64,000 nt of DNA from PFJX01 sp037442845 (GTDB lineage Bacteria; Pseudomonadota; Gammaproteobacteria; Burkholderiales; Thiobacillaceae): NCBI GenBank assembly GCA_037442845.1, contig JBBIPL010000002.1, positions 13,515 to 77,514 of the forward strand, read 5' to 3'. Position 1 is the first letter of the stretch, and each line of letters starts with the position of its first letter. The notes beneath the pieces are model-generated. The model searched no databases, had not been told where the DNA came from, and worked only from the letters and a program-made list of their open reading frames with translations. Positions 33,188 to 42,593 of the stretch are shown piece by piece. Made by a program: the position numbers and the translations under genes.

Positions 33188-34586
33188 CCAATGCTCCCTC
33201 GACCAAATCCTGCGCGATCCCGCTCTGCTGGGCCGCCGCCATGAGGATGGGATAGTCGCCCTCGTCCTGGGTGAAGGGCGACTCCGGCTGGTGGATGCGG
33301 AAGGCCCGGTCGGCCAGGTAGGTGGCGTTGGCCAAATGCAGGTCCTCGGGCACGCGCTGGCCGTTGGTGACGTAGTGCAGCGGCAGCTCGTGGCGGATGG
33401 CCACGTCCAGCACCGGCCCGTAGGTGAGGGCCTCGTCGATCTTGGTGAGGATGCAGCCGATCAGGCCGGGACCGCTGTAGGCGCGCGCCACCTCCTCCAG
33501 AGTCACGCCCTGGCTGGGCGCGCCCAGCAGCAGCAGGCGCTTGACGTCGCGCTGCTCGCCGCAAAGCATGGCCACCTGCTCGGCCACCCGCTTGTCGCGC
33601 TGGCTCATGCCGACGGTGTCGATCAACACCAGATGGCGGTTGGCCAGATCGGAAAGGGTCAGCTCCAGGTCGTTCTCGTCGCGCACCGCGAACACCGGCG
33701 TGCCCAGAATGCGGCCGTAAATGCGCAACTGGTCCTGGGCGCCGATCCGGTAGGTATCGGTGGTGACCAGCGCCACCTTGGCGGCGCCATGGCGGAGGAC
33801 GGCGCGGGCGGCCAGCTTGGCCACGGTGGTGGTCTTGCCGACGCCGGTGGGTCCCACCAGAGCGAACACGCCGCCCTGCTCGACGATGTCGTCGGCGCCG
33901 CCGGCGATCTTCAGGTTGTGCGTGATGGTGGTCTTGAACCATTTCATGGCGCGCGTCAGCTCGGCCTCCTCGCGCGGCAGGCGCTCCAGCAGCTGCCTTG
34001 CGAAAGCGGGAGAAAAGCCGGCCGCCAGCAGCCGCTTCATGGCCTCGGCGCGCAACGGATCGCGCCGGGTGAGGTCGTTCCAGGCGAAACCGGCGAGCTG
34101 GCCCTCGACCAGGCCGCGCAACATGCGCACCTCGCGCGCCAGTTCCTGCACCGCCGCCGGCGGCGCAGCCGGCGCCTCGGCGGCGGGCTCGGCGCCGTTG
34201 CCGGCAGACTGGGCATGCGCCGCGCGCGCCGGGGAAGGCCGGATCAGACTGGCCTCCTCCTTCCGCGCCAGATAATCGGCGAGGGTCGCCAGTTGCGGCC
34301 GGGCCGCCTCGGGAATGACATCGGCTTCGGGCCGACGCGGCGGCGGCGCGGGTCTTTCAGCCGCCGGCGGACGCGCGGCGGGTGCGGATCGCGGCGCCTG
34401 CGCGGCGGCCCAGAGAGCGGGCTCGGCCTGGGCGGTGAGGGCGGCCATGTCCATGTCGGCCACGGCGATGATCTCGATGCCGCCGGCCACCTGCCGGTTG
34501 GACAGGATGATGGCGCTCGCGCCCAGCGCATCGCGCACCTGGCGCAGGGCGTCGCGGGCGTTCTGGGCGTGGAACTTCTTGATCAT
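33174..34586 (-). CDS. flhF: Flagellar placement GTPase FlhF (SRP-like)
   Basis: An SRP-family GTPase that places the flagellum, often at the pole. The N-terminal B domain starts MIKKFHAQNARDALRQVRD, then a Pro/Ala-rich linker (residues about 55-150), the helical N domain and the G domain with Walker A GPTGVGKT (245-252) and TTDTYRIGAQDQL. The length of 470 is normal. It overlaps flhA by four bases (ATGA). Confidence 0.95.
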   Translation of the reverse strand: MIKKFHAQNARDALRQVRDALGASAIILSNRQVAGGIEIIAVADMDMAALTAQAEPALWAAAQAPRSAPAARPPAAERPAPPPRRPEADVIPEAARPQLATLADYLARKEEASLIRPSPARAAHAQSAGNGAEPAAEAPAAPPAAVQELAREVRMLRGLVEGQLAGFAWNDLTRRDPLRAEAMKRLLAAGFSPAFARQLLERLPREEAELTRAMKWFKTTITHNLKIAGGADDIVEQGGVFALVGPTGVGKTTTVAKLAARAVLRHGAAKVALVTTDTYRIGAQDQLRIYGRILGTPVFAVRDENDLELTLSDLANRHLVLIDTVGMSQRDKRVAEQVAMLCGEQRDVKRLLLLGAPSQGVTLEEVARAYSGPGLIGCILTKIDEALTYGPVLDVAIRHELPLHYVTNGQRVPEDLHLANATYLADRAFRIHQPESPFTQDEGDYPILMAAAQQSGIAQDLVEGALGAAG

Positions 34587-36661
34587 GCTCCGCTACCGAT
34601 GAGGGTGACGATGCGGATGGTCTTGCCATCCGGCACCTCGGCATGGGAGAGCACCTTGAGGCCGGGCGCGGAGCGGCGCAGGAAACGAGCCAGCACCGGG
34701 CGGATGGCGGGCGGAGACAGCAGTACCGCGGGCATGCCCGCCGTTACCTGTCGCTCGACGGCCTGGACGGTTTCCCGCACCAGCCGCTCGGCCAGCCCGG
34801 GCTCCAGTCCGACCCCCGTGTCGCCACGCGAGGCCAGGGCCTGCATCAGGATGTGCTCAAGGTTTGGCTCCAGGGCCATCACCTGCAATTCCTGCGCTCC
34901 TCCAAAGGTTTCGTGGATGATAGCACGGCCCAGCGCGGTTCTGGCCGCGGCGGTCAGCTCGTCGGCGTCCTGCGTGCGGCCGGCGTGCTCGGCCAGGGTT
35001 TCGAGGATGGTGCGCATGTCGCGGATGTGTACCTGCTCCTCCAGCAGGTTCTGCAGGATCTTCTGCACGGTGGCCACCGGCAGCAGTTTCGGCGTCAGAT
35101 CCTCCACCAGCTTGGGGTACTGCTTGGCGACGTGGTCGAGCAGTTGCTGGGTTTCCTCGCGCGCCAGCAATTCCGGCGCGTGCTCGTTGATGACCTTGGT
35201 CAGATGCGTCGCCACCACGGTGCCGGCGTCCACCACGGTGTAGCCGTAGGTCTGCGCCTGGTCGCGCTGGTTGCCGTCGATCCACACCGCCGGCAGGCCA
35301 TAGGCGGGATCGGCGGCGGCCTGGCCGCTCAGGGCGCCGAGCACGCGGCCCGGATTGATCGCCAGGTACTTGCCGGCCACCGCCTCTCCCTCCGCCACGC
35401 CGACCCCCTTGAGGGTGATGCGGTAGGCGTTGGGCTTGAGCTGCAGGTTGTCGCGGATGTGCACGGCGGGCACCAGGAAGCCCAGATCCTGGGCGATCTT
35501 CTTGCGGATGCCGCGGATGCGGCGCAGCAATTCGCCGTCCTGATGGCGGTCCACCAGGGGCACCAGGCGGTAGCCCACCTCGAGTCCCAGGCGATCGACC
35601 GGCGCGACGTCGTGCCAGCTCACCTCGAGCGGCTCCTCCGGCGCGGCGGGCGCCGCCTCCGCCGTGGCCGCCGCCGCCTCCGCCCGCTCGCGCTGCGTCA
35701 GCCACCAGGCGGAGGCGGCGAGCACGCTGCCGATGAACAGGAAAACGGCGTTGGGCATGCCGGGCACCAGGCCGAGCAGGCTGATGATGCCGGCGGTCAT
35801 GAACAAGGCCTGGGACCGGCCGAACACCTGCGAGAGGAATTGCTGGTTGAGATCCTGCTCGCTGGAGACGCGGGTGACGACGATACCGGCGGCGGTGGAG
35901 ATGACCAGGGCCGGAATCTGCGCCACCAGGCCGTCGCCGATGGCCAGCAAGGTGTAGTTGCTGGCGGCGCTGGCGAGGCTCATGTCGTGTTGCGCCATGC
36001 CGACGATGAGGCCGCCGATGATGTTGATGAGCATGATGAGGATGCCGGCGATGGCGTCGCCGCGCACGAATTTCGAGGCGCCGTCCATGGCGCCGTAGAA
36101 ATCGGCCTCCTGCGCGATCTCCGCGCGCCGCCGGCGCGCCTCGTCCTCGCCGATGAGGCCGGCGTTGAGGTCGGCGTCGATGGCCATCTGCTTGCCGGGC
36201 ATGGCGTCCAGGGTGAAGCGGGCGGACACCTCGGCGATGCGGCCGGCGCCCTTGGTGATGACCATGAAATTGATCAGCACCAGGATCAGGAACACCATCA
36301 GGCCGACCGCGTAGTTGCCGCCCACGAGGAAGTGGCCGAAGGCCTCGATCACCTTGCCGGCGGCGTCCGTGCCGGTGTGGCCGTCCATCAACACCACGCG
36401 CGTCGAGGCGACGTTGAGGGACAGCCGCATCAGCGTGGTGATCAGCAGCACCGTCGGGAAGATGGAGAACTCCAGCGGCCTCGTGGTGTACAGGCTGATC
36501 AGCAGGACGATCAGCGAAAGGGCGATGTTGAAGGTGAAGAGGACGTCCAGCAGCACCGGCGGCAGCGGCAGGATCATCATCGACAGCACCAGCACCACCA
36601 GGAGCGGCGCCGCCAGGCGCTGCCAGACCAAGGCGCTGGGAACCGGCAGAGCGGTCGCCAT
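34583..36661 (-). CDS. flhA: Flagellar export gate protein FlhA
   Basis: The major membrane component of the flagellar type III export gate, 692 residues. Eight TM helices fill the first 330 residues or so, including the FHIPEP-type region ISARFTLDAMPGKQMAIDAD. The C-terminal cytoplasmic part docks export chaperones and contains LSPPAIRPVLARFLRR. It lies 73 bases after flhB and directly before flhF. Confidence 0.97.
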   Translation of the reverse strand: MATALPVPSALVWQRLAAPLLVVLVLSMMILPLPPVLLDVLFTFNIALSLIVLLISLYTTRPLEFSIFPTVLLITTLMRLSLNVASTRVVLMDGHTGTDAAGKVIEAFGHFLVGGNYAVGLMVFLILVLINFMVITKGAGRIAEVSARFTLDAMPGKQMAIDADLNAGLIGEDEARRRRAEIAQEADFYGAMDGASKFVRGDAIAGILIMLINIIGGLIVGMAQHDMSLASAASNYTLLAIGDGLVAQIPALVISTAAGIVVTRVSSEQDLNQQFLSQVFGRSQALFMTAGIISLLGLVPGMPNAVFLFIGSVLAASAWWLTQRERAEAAAATAEAAPAAPEEPLEVSWHDVAPVDRLGLEVGYRLVPLVDRHQDGELLRRIRGIRKKIAQDLGFLVPAVHIRDNLQLKPNAYRITLKGVGVAEGEAVAGKYLAINPGRVLGALSGQAAADPAYGLPAVWIDGNQRDQAQTYGYTVVDAGTVVATHLTKVINEHAPELLAREETQQLLDHVAKQYPKLVEDLTPKLLPVATVQKILQNLLEEQVHIRDMRTILETLAEHAGRTQDADELTAAARTALGRAIIHETFGGAQELQVMALEPNLEHILMQALASRGDTGVGLEPGLAERLVRETVQAVERQVTAGMPAVLLSPPAIRPVLARFLRRSAPGLKVLSHAEVPDGKTIRIVTLIGSGA

Positions 36662-36734
36662 CAGGCTCCGCCTCCGCGCCTGGCGGCGGGACGATCTTCC
36701 CCAGGCGCAAGCGGGCCGCGCCCGCGCGGCGCGG

Positions 36735-37868
36735 TCACGCGGCCTCCCGCGCGGAGGCCGGGTCCAGGTTCGGCGGTACTTCCCAATGCTCCGGCAACAC
36801 CGGATTCATCGAGCGGTTGAGCTGGTGCACATAGGCCAGCAACTGGGCGACCGCGGTGAACAGGGCGCCCGGGATGGTCTCGCCGATTTCCGCGTGGCGG
36901 TGCAGGGCGCGCGCCAGCGGCGGCGCCTCGACGATGGGCACGCGGTGCTCGCGCGCGAGTTCCTTGATGCGCTCGGCCACCAGTTGGCTGCCCTTCGCCA
37001 CCACCTGCGGCGCGGACATGCCGCGCTCCTCGTATTTCAGGGCCACGGCGAAGTGCATGGGGTTGGTGACCACCACGTCGGCCTTCGGTACCGCCTGCAT
37101 CATGCGGCGGCGCGCCGCTTCGCGTTGCAGCGAACGGATGCGCGCCTTGATCTGGGGATCGCCCTCCATTTCCTTGCTTTCCTGGCGCACCTCCTGCTGG
37201 GTCATGCGCAGGCCGCGCTGATAGTTCCAGAGCTGGAACGGCACATCCAGGAGGACGATGAGCCCGAAGGCGGCAGCGGCAGCAAGGAAGGTGAGCAGGG
37301 TGATCTGGCCGAAATGGGCCATGGCCGCATCCAGCGGCTCGGCCGCGAGTCCGAGGATGTCCTCGCGCTGCACCCAGATCATCCAGCCCGCGACGCCGGC
37401 GATGAGGGCGCCCTTCAGCAGGGCCTTGACCAGTTCCGCCAGGGACGACCAGGAGAAGATGCGGGCCAGGCCAGTGATGGGATTGAGCTTGCTGAAATTG
37501 AATTCCAGGGCCTTCGGCGAGAACACCCAGCCGGACACCATCAGGTTGGCCACCACGGCCGCCACCACCACGGCCGCCGCCAGGGGTAGGAACAACAGCA
37601 GGCCGTCCATGCCGGCCTGCATGAGGTTGTGCCCCATCATGGCTGGGGTGGCTAGGTCGATGGCGTTGAACGTTAGTGTGCTGTGCATCAACCCGTACAG
37701 GCCGCGCAGCATGTACAGGCCCATGAAGGCGATCACACCGACGCTGGCGAGCAGCACCGCCAGGGTGGCCAGCTCGCGGGAGCGGGGCACATTGCCCTGT
37801 TCCCGCGCCTGTTCCAGCTTGCGCGCGGATGCTGGTTCCGTGCGTTCGAGGTCACTGTCTTCCGCCAT
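36735..37868 (-). CDS. flhB: Flagellar export switch protein FlhB
   Basis: The export gate protein that changes substrate specificity from rod/hook to filament, 377 residues with four TM helices (about residues 35-60, 90-112, 145-167, 188-210). The autocleavage site reads N269-P270-M271-H272 instead of the usual NPTH, with Asn and Pro intact. The C-terminal tail after about residue 350 is short and variable. It is the first gene of the minus-strand flagellar unit. Confidence 0.95.
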   Translation of the reverse strand: MAEDSDLERTEPASARKLEQAREQGNVPRSRELATLAVLLASVGVIAFMGLYMLRGLYGLMHSTLTFNAIDLATPAMMGHNLMQAGMDGLLLFLPLAAAVVVAAVVANLMVSGWVFSPKALEFNFSKLNPITGLARIFSWSSLAELVKALLKGALIAGVAGWMIWVQREDILGLAAEPLDAAMAHFGQITLLTFLAAAAAFGLIVLLDVPFQLWNYQRGLRMTQQEVRQESKEMEGDPQIKARIRSLQREAARRRMMQAVPKADVVVTNPMHFAVALKYEERGMSAPQVVAKGSQLVAERIKELAREHRVPIVEAPPLARALHRHAEIGETIPGALFTAVAQLLAYVHQLNRSMNPVLPEHWEVPPNLDPASAREAA

Positions 37869-37958
37869 CCCCGGGTCCGGCGACGAGCCGGCGCAAGGTT
37901 ATGAAATGCGCGCGAGTTTAGCACGCCGCCCCCGCTCGCCCGGCGTCTCCAAACATGC

Positions 37959-37980
37959 AAAAGGCCGCCCGCGGGCGGCC
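37959..37980 (-). terminator. Rho-independent terminator of the helical repeat protein gene
   Basis: On the minus strand GGCCGCCC and GGGCGGCC form an 8 bp stem with a 2-base loop followed by TTTT. It lies 21 bases after the stop of the gene at 38002-39852, separating it from flhB. Confidence 0.75.
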
Positions 37981-38001
37981 TGTTCAGGGCGCCGGAAACG
38001 C

Positions 38002-39852
38002 TCAGTGCGCCTGCACGCCGGGGCCGAAGAAACGGTAGCCCAAGCGCATCTGGCGGCTGCGTTCGAAGCGCTTGCGGTCGGCTTCCGCGGTGAAGCTGGC
38101 GGCGATGCCGGCGTAGGCTTTTTCGGCCCAGCCGCTGTCCAGCAACAGGTCGGCCACACCCTCGGCCCAGCGCAGCTTGTCGCCCGCGCTGCCCAGTCGA
38201 GCGCCGCAGTCGTTCATCAGCGGCGCGATCTCGGAAGCCGGCAGTTCGTAGGACTTCAGGCGTGCGGCGAGCTGCACGCACTGGTCGCCGCTGGCGCAGG
38301 CCTGCACGGCCTTGGCGAACAGGGCGTCGGCGGCGGCGTTGTCGCCGATGTCCCGGTACAGCTTGGCAATGTGGGCCAGGGCGTAGTGGTCCTTCGCACG
38401 GGACGCGGCGTCGTTCAGCAGCTTCGCGGCCAGGGCGGAGTCGCCCAGGGCGGTCTGCACGGTCTCGGCCATCTTCGTGTAGTCGTAGGCGGAATCGCCC
38501 AGGGCGCGGCCCTCGGCGTAGGCGCGGGCGCGGGCCTTGCCGTATTCGGCGTCGCTGAGTTCGGTGGCGCAGGTCATGACGATCTCGCGAAACCAGACGA
38601 AATCGGTGGCGTTGGCCACGCTCTCGTCGAGCAGCTTGTCCAGCCACTCCTTGGCGCCCAGGCGGTCCACGCCCAGGATCAGCGACTTGAAGCGGGCGAA
38701 ATGGAAGGCGCCCTCCTCGCGCATCTTGCCTTCGGCGATGCCCAGCACCTTGCCGGCGTAGGCGGCATCCTCCAGCTCGGCCATGATGCGGTCGGCCAGG
38801 GCGATGAACTGCTTGATGGTGGTGCACTTGCCCTCTTCGTTCTGCAGCGCCACGTACTTGGCCTGGTTGGCCTCGCGCTTGGCCAGCTTGGCCCTGACCC
38901 GCTCGACGCGGGCGGCATCGCCAGCGGCATGCTTCTCCACCGCCTCCACCACCTTGCGCATCTCGTCCAGGTTGGCCACGGCCTCCTCGGCCTTGGTCAG
39001 CATGTCGGTGACGCCGGCGGCGTCGCCCAGGTCGCTGTACACGCCGACCAACTGGATCAGTTCGCCGCTGACCGAGGCCACCGCGCCGGCCTTGGCCAGC
39101 ACGGCCTTGGTGAACTCGGCGTTGCCGGCGGCGGCGGCCAGCACCTGCATCAGGGCGGTGAAGTCCTTGGCGGAATCCAGGGCCTTGTCGTAGAGGGCGC
39201 CGGCGGCGGCGGGGTCGATCTCGTTCATGGCGCCGGACAGGGCGATGAGGTCGGCGGGGCTGCCGTACTTGGCCGCGCCCTCGTTGACGATCTCCACCGC
39301 CTTGGCCTTGTCGCCACCCTTGGCCAGCAGCTTGGCCAGGCGGGCGAAGTCGGCGGCGCGGCCGGCCTTGGCCTTGATCTTGTCGGTCACCAGGCCGAAC
39401 AGGGTGGCATCGTTCAGTTCCGCAACCACGCCGGCCAAGCCGTACAGCTCCTCGGTGGCGGACACTTCCTTGAGCGCGCCGGTCAGGGCCTTGCCGGCGG
39501 CGGCGGCATCCGCCAGAGCCAGCCACTGGCCCATGCCCACCGACACCTTCTCGCCGCCGTCCATGGCGAAGTCGGCGCCCTGCCCCAGCATCTCCTTGGC
39601 CTTGCCGGCGTCGCCCAGGGCCGCGTAGCCGATGGCCAGGGTGACGAAATCCTTGGTGAACATGGCGTCGCCCGCCACCTTGTCGAGAGCCGCCTTGGCG
39701 TCGGCGTCGCCGGTAAAGGCGGCCGAGCCGAGAATGTCCTTGGCGTAGGCCATGTCCGCCGGCTCGTCGAAGCACTCGCGGGCCAGGGCGAAGAGATCGG
39801 CCGCCTTGGCAGCCGCGGCGACTTTGGGTTCGAGGGTTAAACGGTTGGCCAT
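38002..39852 (-). CDS. Unidentified 616-residue alpha-helical repeat protein
   Basis: A large cytosolic protein rich in Ala, Asp and Lys, with no signal, TM segment or catalytic motif I recognise. Helix pairs of about 31-35 residues repeat through it; units begin at ADFARLAKLLAKGGDKAKAV, ADLIALSGAMNEIDPAAAG, FTALMQVLAAAAGNAEFTK and HYALAHIAKLYRDIGDNAAA. A TPR/SEL1-like solenoid is likely. The ATG at 39852 has GGAG six bases upstream; an earlier in-frame start exists at 39876. It appears to be a single-gene unit with its own terminator between flhB and hslU. Confidence 0.8.
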   Translation of the reverse strand: MANRLTLEPKVAAAAKAADLFALARECFDEPADMAYAKDILGSAAFTGDADAKAALDKVAGDAMFTKDFVTLAIGYAALGDAGKAKEMLGQGADFAMDGGEKVSVGMGQWLALADAAAAGKALTGALKEVSATEELYGLAGVVAELNDATLFGLVTDKIKAKAGRAADFARLAKLLAKGGDKAKAVEIVNEGAAKYGSPADLIALSGAMNEIDPAAAGALYDKALDSAKDFTALMQVLAAAAGNAEFTKAVLAKAGAVASVSGELIQLVGVYSDLGDAAGVTDMLTKAEEAVANLDEMRKVVEAVEKHAAGDAARVERVRAKLAKREANQAKYVALQNEEGKCTTIKQFIALADRIMAELEDAAYAGKVLGIAEGKMREEGAFHFARFKSLILGVDRLGAKEWLDKLLDESVANATDFVWFREIVMTCATELSDAEYGKARARAYAEGRALGDSAYDYTKMAETVQTALGDSALAAKLLNDAASRAKDHYALAHIAKLYRDIGDNAAADALFAKAVQACASGDQCVQLAARLKSYELPASEIAPLMNDCGARLGSAGDKLRWAEGVADLLLDSGWAEKAYAGIAASFTAEADRKRFERSRQMRLGYRFFGPGVQAH

Positions 39853-39952
39853 GGCAATCTCCGGGAATGAAGGCAATCAGAAACTTGCAAAGTTTACAGG
39901 GGCAAGAGCCGCGGGGTGTGCGGGGTTTTTTATTGGGGGATAAGGGATTTTT

Positions 39953-41278
39953 TCAGAGCACGTAGCGCGCCAGATCCTCGCTCGCCGCCAGGGCGGACAG
40001 GCGGGCATCGACGTAGGCGGCGTCGATGGCCAGGGTCTCGCCGCCGCGCTTGTCGGCGTCGAAGGAAAGTTCGTCGAGCAGGCGTTCCATCACCGTGTAA
40101 AGACGGCGCGCGCCGATGTTCTCGGTGCGCTCGTTGACGCTCCAGGCGATCTCGGCCAGGCGGCGGATGGCGTCCGCGCTGAATGCCAGCCGCACGCCCT
40201 CGGTTTCCATCAGCGCCTGGTACTGGCGGGTGAGGCAGGCGTCGGTGCCGGTGAGGATGCGTTCGAAGTCGGCCACCGTCAGGCTTTGCAGTTCCACGCG
40301 GATGGGAAAGCGGCCCTGCAGCTCGGGGATCAGATCCGAGGGCTTGGACAGGTGGAAGGCGCCGCTGGCGATGAACAGGATGTGGTCGGTCTTCACCATG
40401 CCGAACTTGGTGGACACGGTGGCGCCCTCCACCAGCGGCAGCAGGTCGCGCTGCACGCCCTGGCGCGAGACATCCGGACCGGCGCCTTCGCGCCCGGCGA
40501 TCTTGTCGATCTCGTCGAGGAAGACGATGCCGTTGGACTCCACGTTGCGCAGGGCGGCGAGCTTGATCTCCTCCTCGTTGACCAGGCGCCCGGCCTCCTC
40601 GTCGGCGAGCTGGCGCATGGCCTCGGCGATCCTCAGCTTGCGCTTCTGCGTGCGCTTGCCGCCCAGATTCTGGAACATGCCCTGCAACTGGTTGGTGAGC
40701 TCCTCCATGCCCGGCGGCGCGAAGATTTCCATGGCGGCGGGGTTGGCGGCCAGATCCAGCTCGATCTCCTTGTCGTCCAGCTGGCCCTCGCGCAGCATCT
40801 TGCGGAACTTCTGCCGGGTGGCGGATTCCTCCGGCTTCGCGTCGGCCTGCCAGGCGTCGCGGGCGCCGGGCAGCAGGGCATCGAGGATGCGTTCCTCGGC
40901 GGCCTCCTCGGCGCGCAGGCGCACCTTGCGGGTGGCCTCCTCGCGCGCCTGCTTGACGGCGATCTCGGCGAGATCGCGGATGATGCTGTCCACATCCTTG
41001 CCGACGTAGCCCACCTCGGTGAACTTGGTGGCCTCCACCTTGATGAAGGGGGCGCCGGAGAGGCGGGCCAGACGGCGGGCGATCTCGGTCTTGCCGACGC
41101 CGGTGGGGCCGATCATGAGGATGTTCTTGGGCGTGATCTCCTGACGCAGACCGTCGGCCACGCGCATGCGCCGCCAGCGGTTCCTCAGGGCGATGGCGCA
41201 GGCGCGCTTGGCGTCGTGCTGGCCGACGATGTGCTTGTCGAGTTCGTGGACGATTTCCTGCGGGGTCATCTGGGTCAT
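39953..41278 (-). CDS. hslU: ATP-dependent protease ATPase subunit HslU
   Basis: The AAA+ unfoldase of HslUV, 441 residues. Walker A is GPTGVGKT (57-64), the pore-loop segment GYVGKDV is intact, Walker B is IVFLDEIDKIA and the C-terminus ends EDLARYVL, which inserts into HslV. The ATG at 41278 (MTQMTPQEIV) is the family start. hslV, normally directly upstream, is absent; a divergent DUF4426 gene is there instead. Confidence 0.96.
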   Translation of the reverse strand: MTQMTPQEIVHELDKHIVGQHDAKRACAIALRNRWRRMRVADGLRQEITPKNILMIGPTGVGKTEIARRLARLSGAPFIKVEATKFTEVGYVGKDVDSIIRDLAEIAVKQAREEATRKVRLRAEEAAEERILDALLPGARDAWQADAKPEESATRQKFRKMLREGQLDDKEIELDLAANPAAMEIFAPPGMEELTNQLQGMFQNLGGKRTQKRKLRIAEAMRQLADEEAGRLVNEEEIKLAALRNVESNGIVFLDEIDKIAGREGAGPDVSRQGVQRDLLPLVEGATVSTKFGMVKTDHILFIASGAFHLSKPSDLIPELQGRFPIRVELQSLTVADFERILTGTDACLTRQYQALMETEGVRLAFSADAIRRLAEIAWSVNERTENIGARRLYTVMERLLDELSFDADKRGGETLAIDAAYVDARLSALAASEDLARYVL

Positions 41279-41392
41279 GGCGTCACGCGGTGCGGATGGG
41301 CGGGCTGCGGGAGGTCCCCGCTCTGAAGGGGCGCGTCCCGCCGAAAGCGTTACTATATTTCTTCTTGCCGGCCATGGACGAGGAGGGGGGGC

Positions 41393-41827
41393 ATGATTAC
41401 ACGCGCTTTGCTGCTGGGCATCGCCGTCGGATTCGCCAGCGCGACGCTCCAGGCGGGTGAAATCGCCCGCGCCGGCGATCTGGAAATGCACTGCGCCGCG
41501 TTGCCCAGCCTGGAACTCACCGCCGAGGCCGCGCGCGAGCACAACGTCGAACCGCGGCCAGGACGCGGCCTGCTCACCGTCAAGCTCTACCGCAAGAACC
41601 GCGCGGGCGGCATGGTGTCGGTGCCCGGCCAGGTCTATGCCGGCGCCATCCACCAGAGCAACCGCCTGTCCAGCATCTTCATCCGCGAGGTGCGCCGCGG
41701 CAACGAGGTCAATTACCTGGGCGAATACCAGCTCGACGGCCCCGACACGCTGCGTTTCCTGGTCAATGCCAACGCGCTGGGAAAACCCCTGAAAAGCGAG
41801 TTCACGCGCGTCTTCAGCGCGCCCTGA
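41393..41827 (+). CDS. DUF4426 family exported protein
   Basis: A small periplasmic protein of unknown function, 144 residues. A signal peptide (ALLLGIAVGFASATLQAG) is followed by a beta-rich domain with AEAAREHNVEPRPGRGLLTV and a second half starting at IFIREVRRGNEVNYLGEY, consistent with DUF4426. It is divergent from hslU and converges with the TauE-like gene, whose end is three bases away. Confidence 0.75.
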   Translation: MITRALLLGIAVGFASATLQAGEIARAGDLEMHCAALPSLELTAEAAREHNVEPRPGRGLLTVKLYRKNRAGGMVSVPGQVYAGAIHQSNRLSSIFIREVRRGNEVNYLGEYQLDGPDTLRFLVNANALGKPLKSEFTRVFSAP

Positions 41828-41830
41828 GGC

Positions 41831-42523
41831 TCAGCTGCCGCCGCGCGGCAAGAGCAGGGCCAGGCCCCAGAAGCCGATGCCCGCCACCAGCAGGCCGGCG
41901 ACGCGGCGCGCCCAGGGGTTGCGGGTGAAGCGGCGCAGGCTTTCGCTCGCCCAGCCCATGAGCAACAGGTTGGGCAAGGTGCCGAGGCCGAAGGCCAGCA
42001 TGAGCAGGCCGCCGCGTGCCGCGTCGCCGGCGGCCAGGGCGGACACCAGCACGCTGTACACCAGCCCGCAGGGCAGCCAGCCCCACAGCCCGCCGGCCAC
42101 CAGGGCCTGGCCCAGGCCGCGGATGGGCAGCAGGCGGGAGAGCAGGGGCTGCAGACGACGCCAGAGCACGCCGCCCATGCGTTCCAGCAGCAGCACGGAT
42201 TGGTTGAGGCCGGCCAGATACAGCCCCAGCAGGATCAGCACGACCTGGGCCAGGGCATAGAGTCCGTATTGCACCGGCAGCAGGTGCTCGGAGAGAAAGG
42301 CCGCCGAGCCGAGCAGCCCGGCGAGGCTGCCGGCCAGCGTGTAACTGGCGATGCGGCCGCCGTTGTAGGCCAGGTGGAAGGCAGCCGGCCGCCGCCCGCC
42401 GCCGCGCGCCTCGCCGCCGGGCTGCAGCGACATGGCGGCGACGATGCCGCCGCACATGCCGACGCAGTGCACGCCGCCCAGCAGGCCGGCGAGGAAGGCG
42501 GCGAAGAGGGAAAGTTCGGGCAT
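41831..42523 (-). CDS. TauE/SafE-like (UreH/CcdA-like) membrane protein
   Basis: A six-TM inner membrane protein of 230 residues. The first helix contains GLLGGVHCVGMCGGIVAAMS, the Cys-containing signature of the family often found near cytochrome oxidase assembly genes (ccoS region). The repeat half has AGGLWGWLPCGLVYSVLV with a second conserved Cys. A role in cytochrome or copper assembly is known for neighbours of this family and is inferred here. A diheme cytochrome gene lies upstream. Confidence 0.8.
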   Translation of the reverse strand: MPELSLFAAFLAGLLGGVHCVGMCGGIVAAMSLQPGGEARGGGRRPAAFHLAYNGGRIASYTLAGSLAGLLGSAAFLSEHLLPVQYGLYALAQVVLILLGLYLAGLNQSVLLLERMGGVLWRRLQPLLSRLLPIRGLGQALVAGGLWGWLPCGLVYSVLVSALAAGDAARGGLLMLAFGLGTLPNLLLMGWASESLRRFTRNPWARRVAGLLVAGIGFWGLALLLPRGGS

Positions 42524-42540
42524 GGCGGGGTGGGGTGGGG

Positions 42541-42579
42541 CGGGAAACGGGAAACGGGAAACGGGAAACGGGAAACGGG
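42541..42579. repeat. Heptanucleotide tandem repeat CGGGAAA x5
   Basis: Five perfect copies of CGGGAAA (42541-42575) followed by CGGG. It lies 18 bases upstream of the TauE-like start codon, in its probable leader, so a copy-number change would alter the leader length. Confidence 0.95.
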
Positions 42580-42593
42580 CGGCGAAGCTCGCG

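Noticed and set aside
34643..36820. Long plus-strand frame opposite flhA
   Set aside because: Antisense shadow of flhA with no family-like content.
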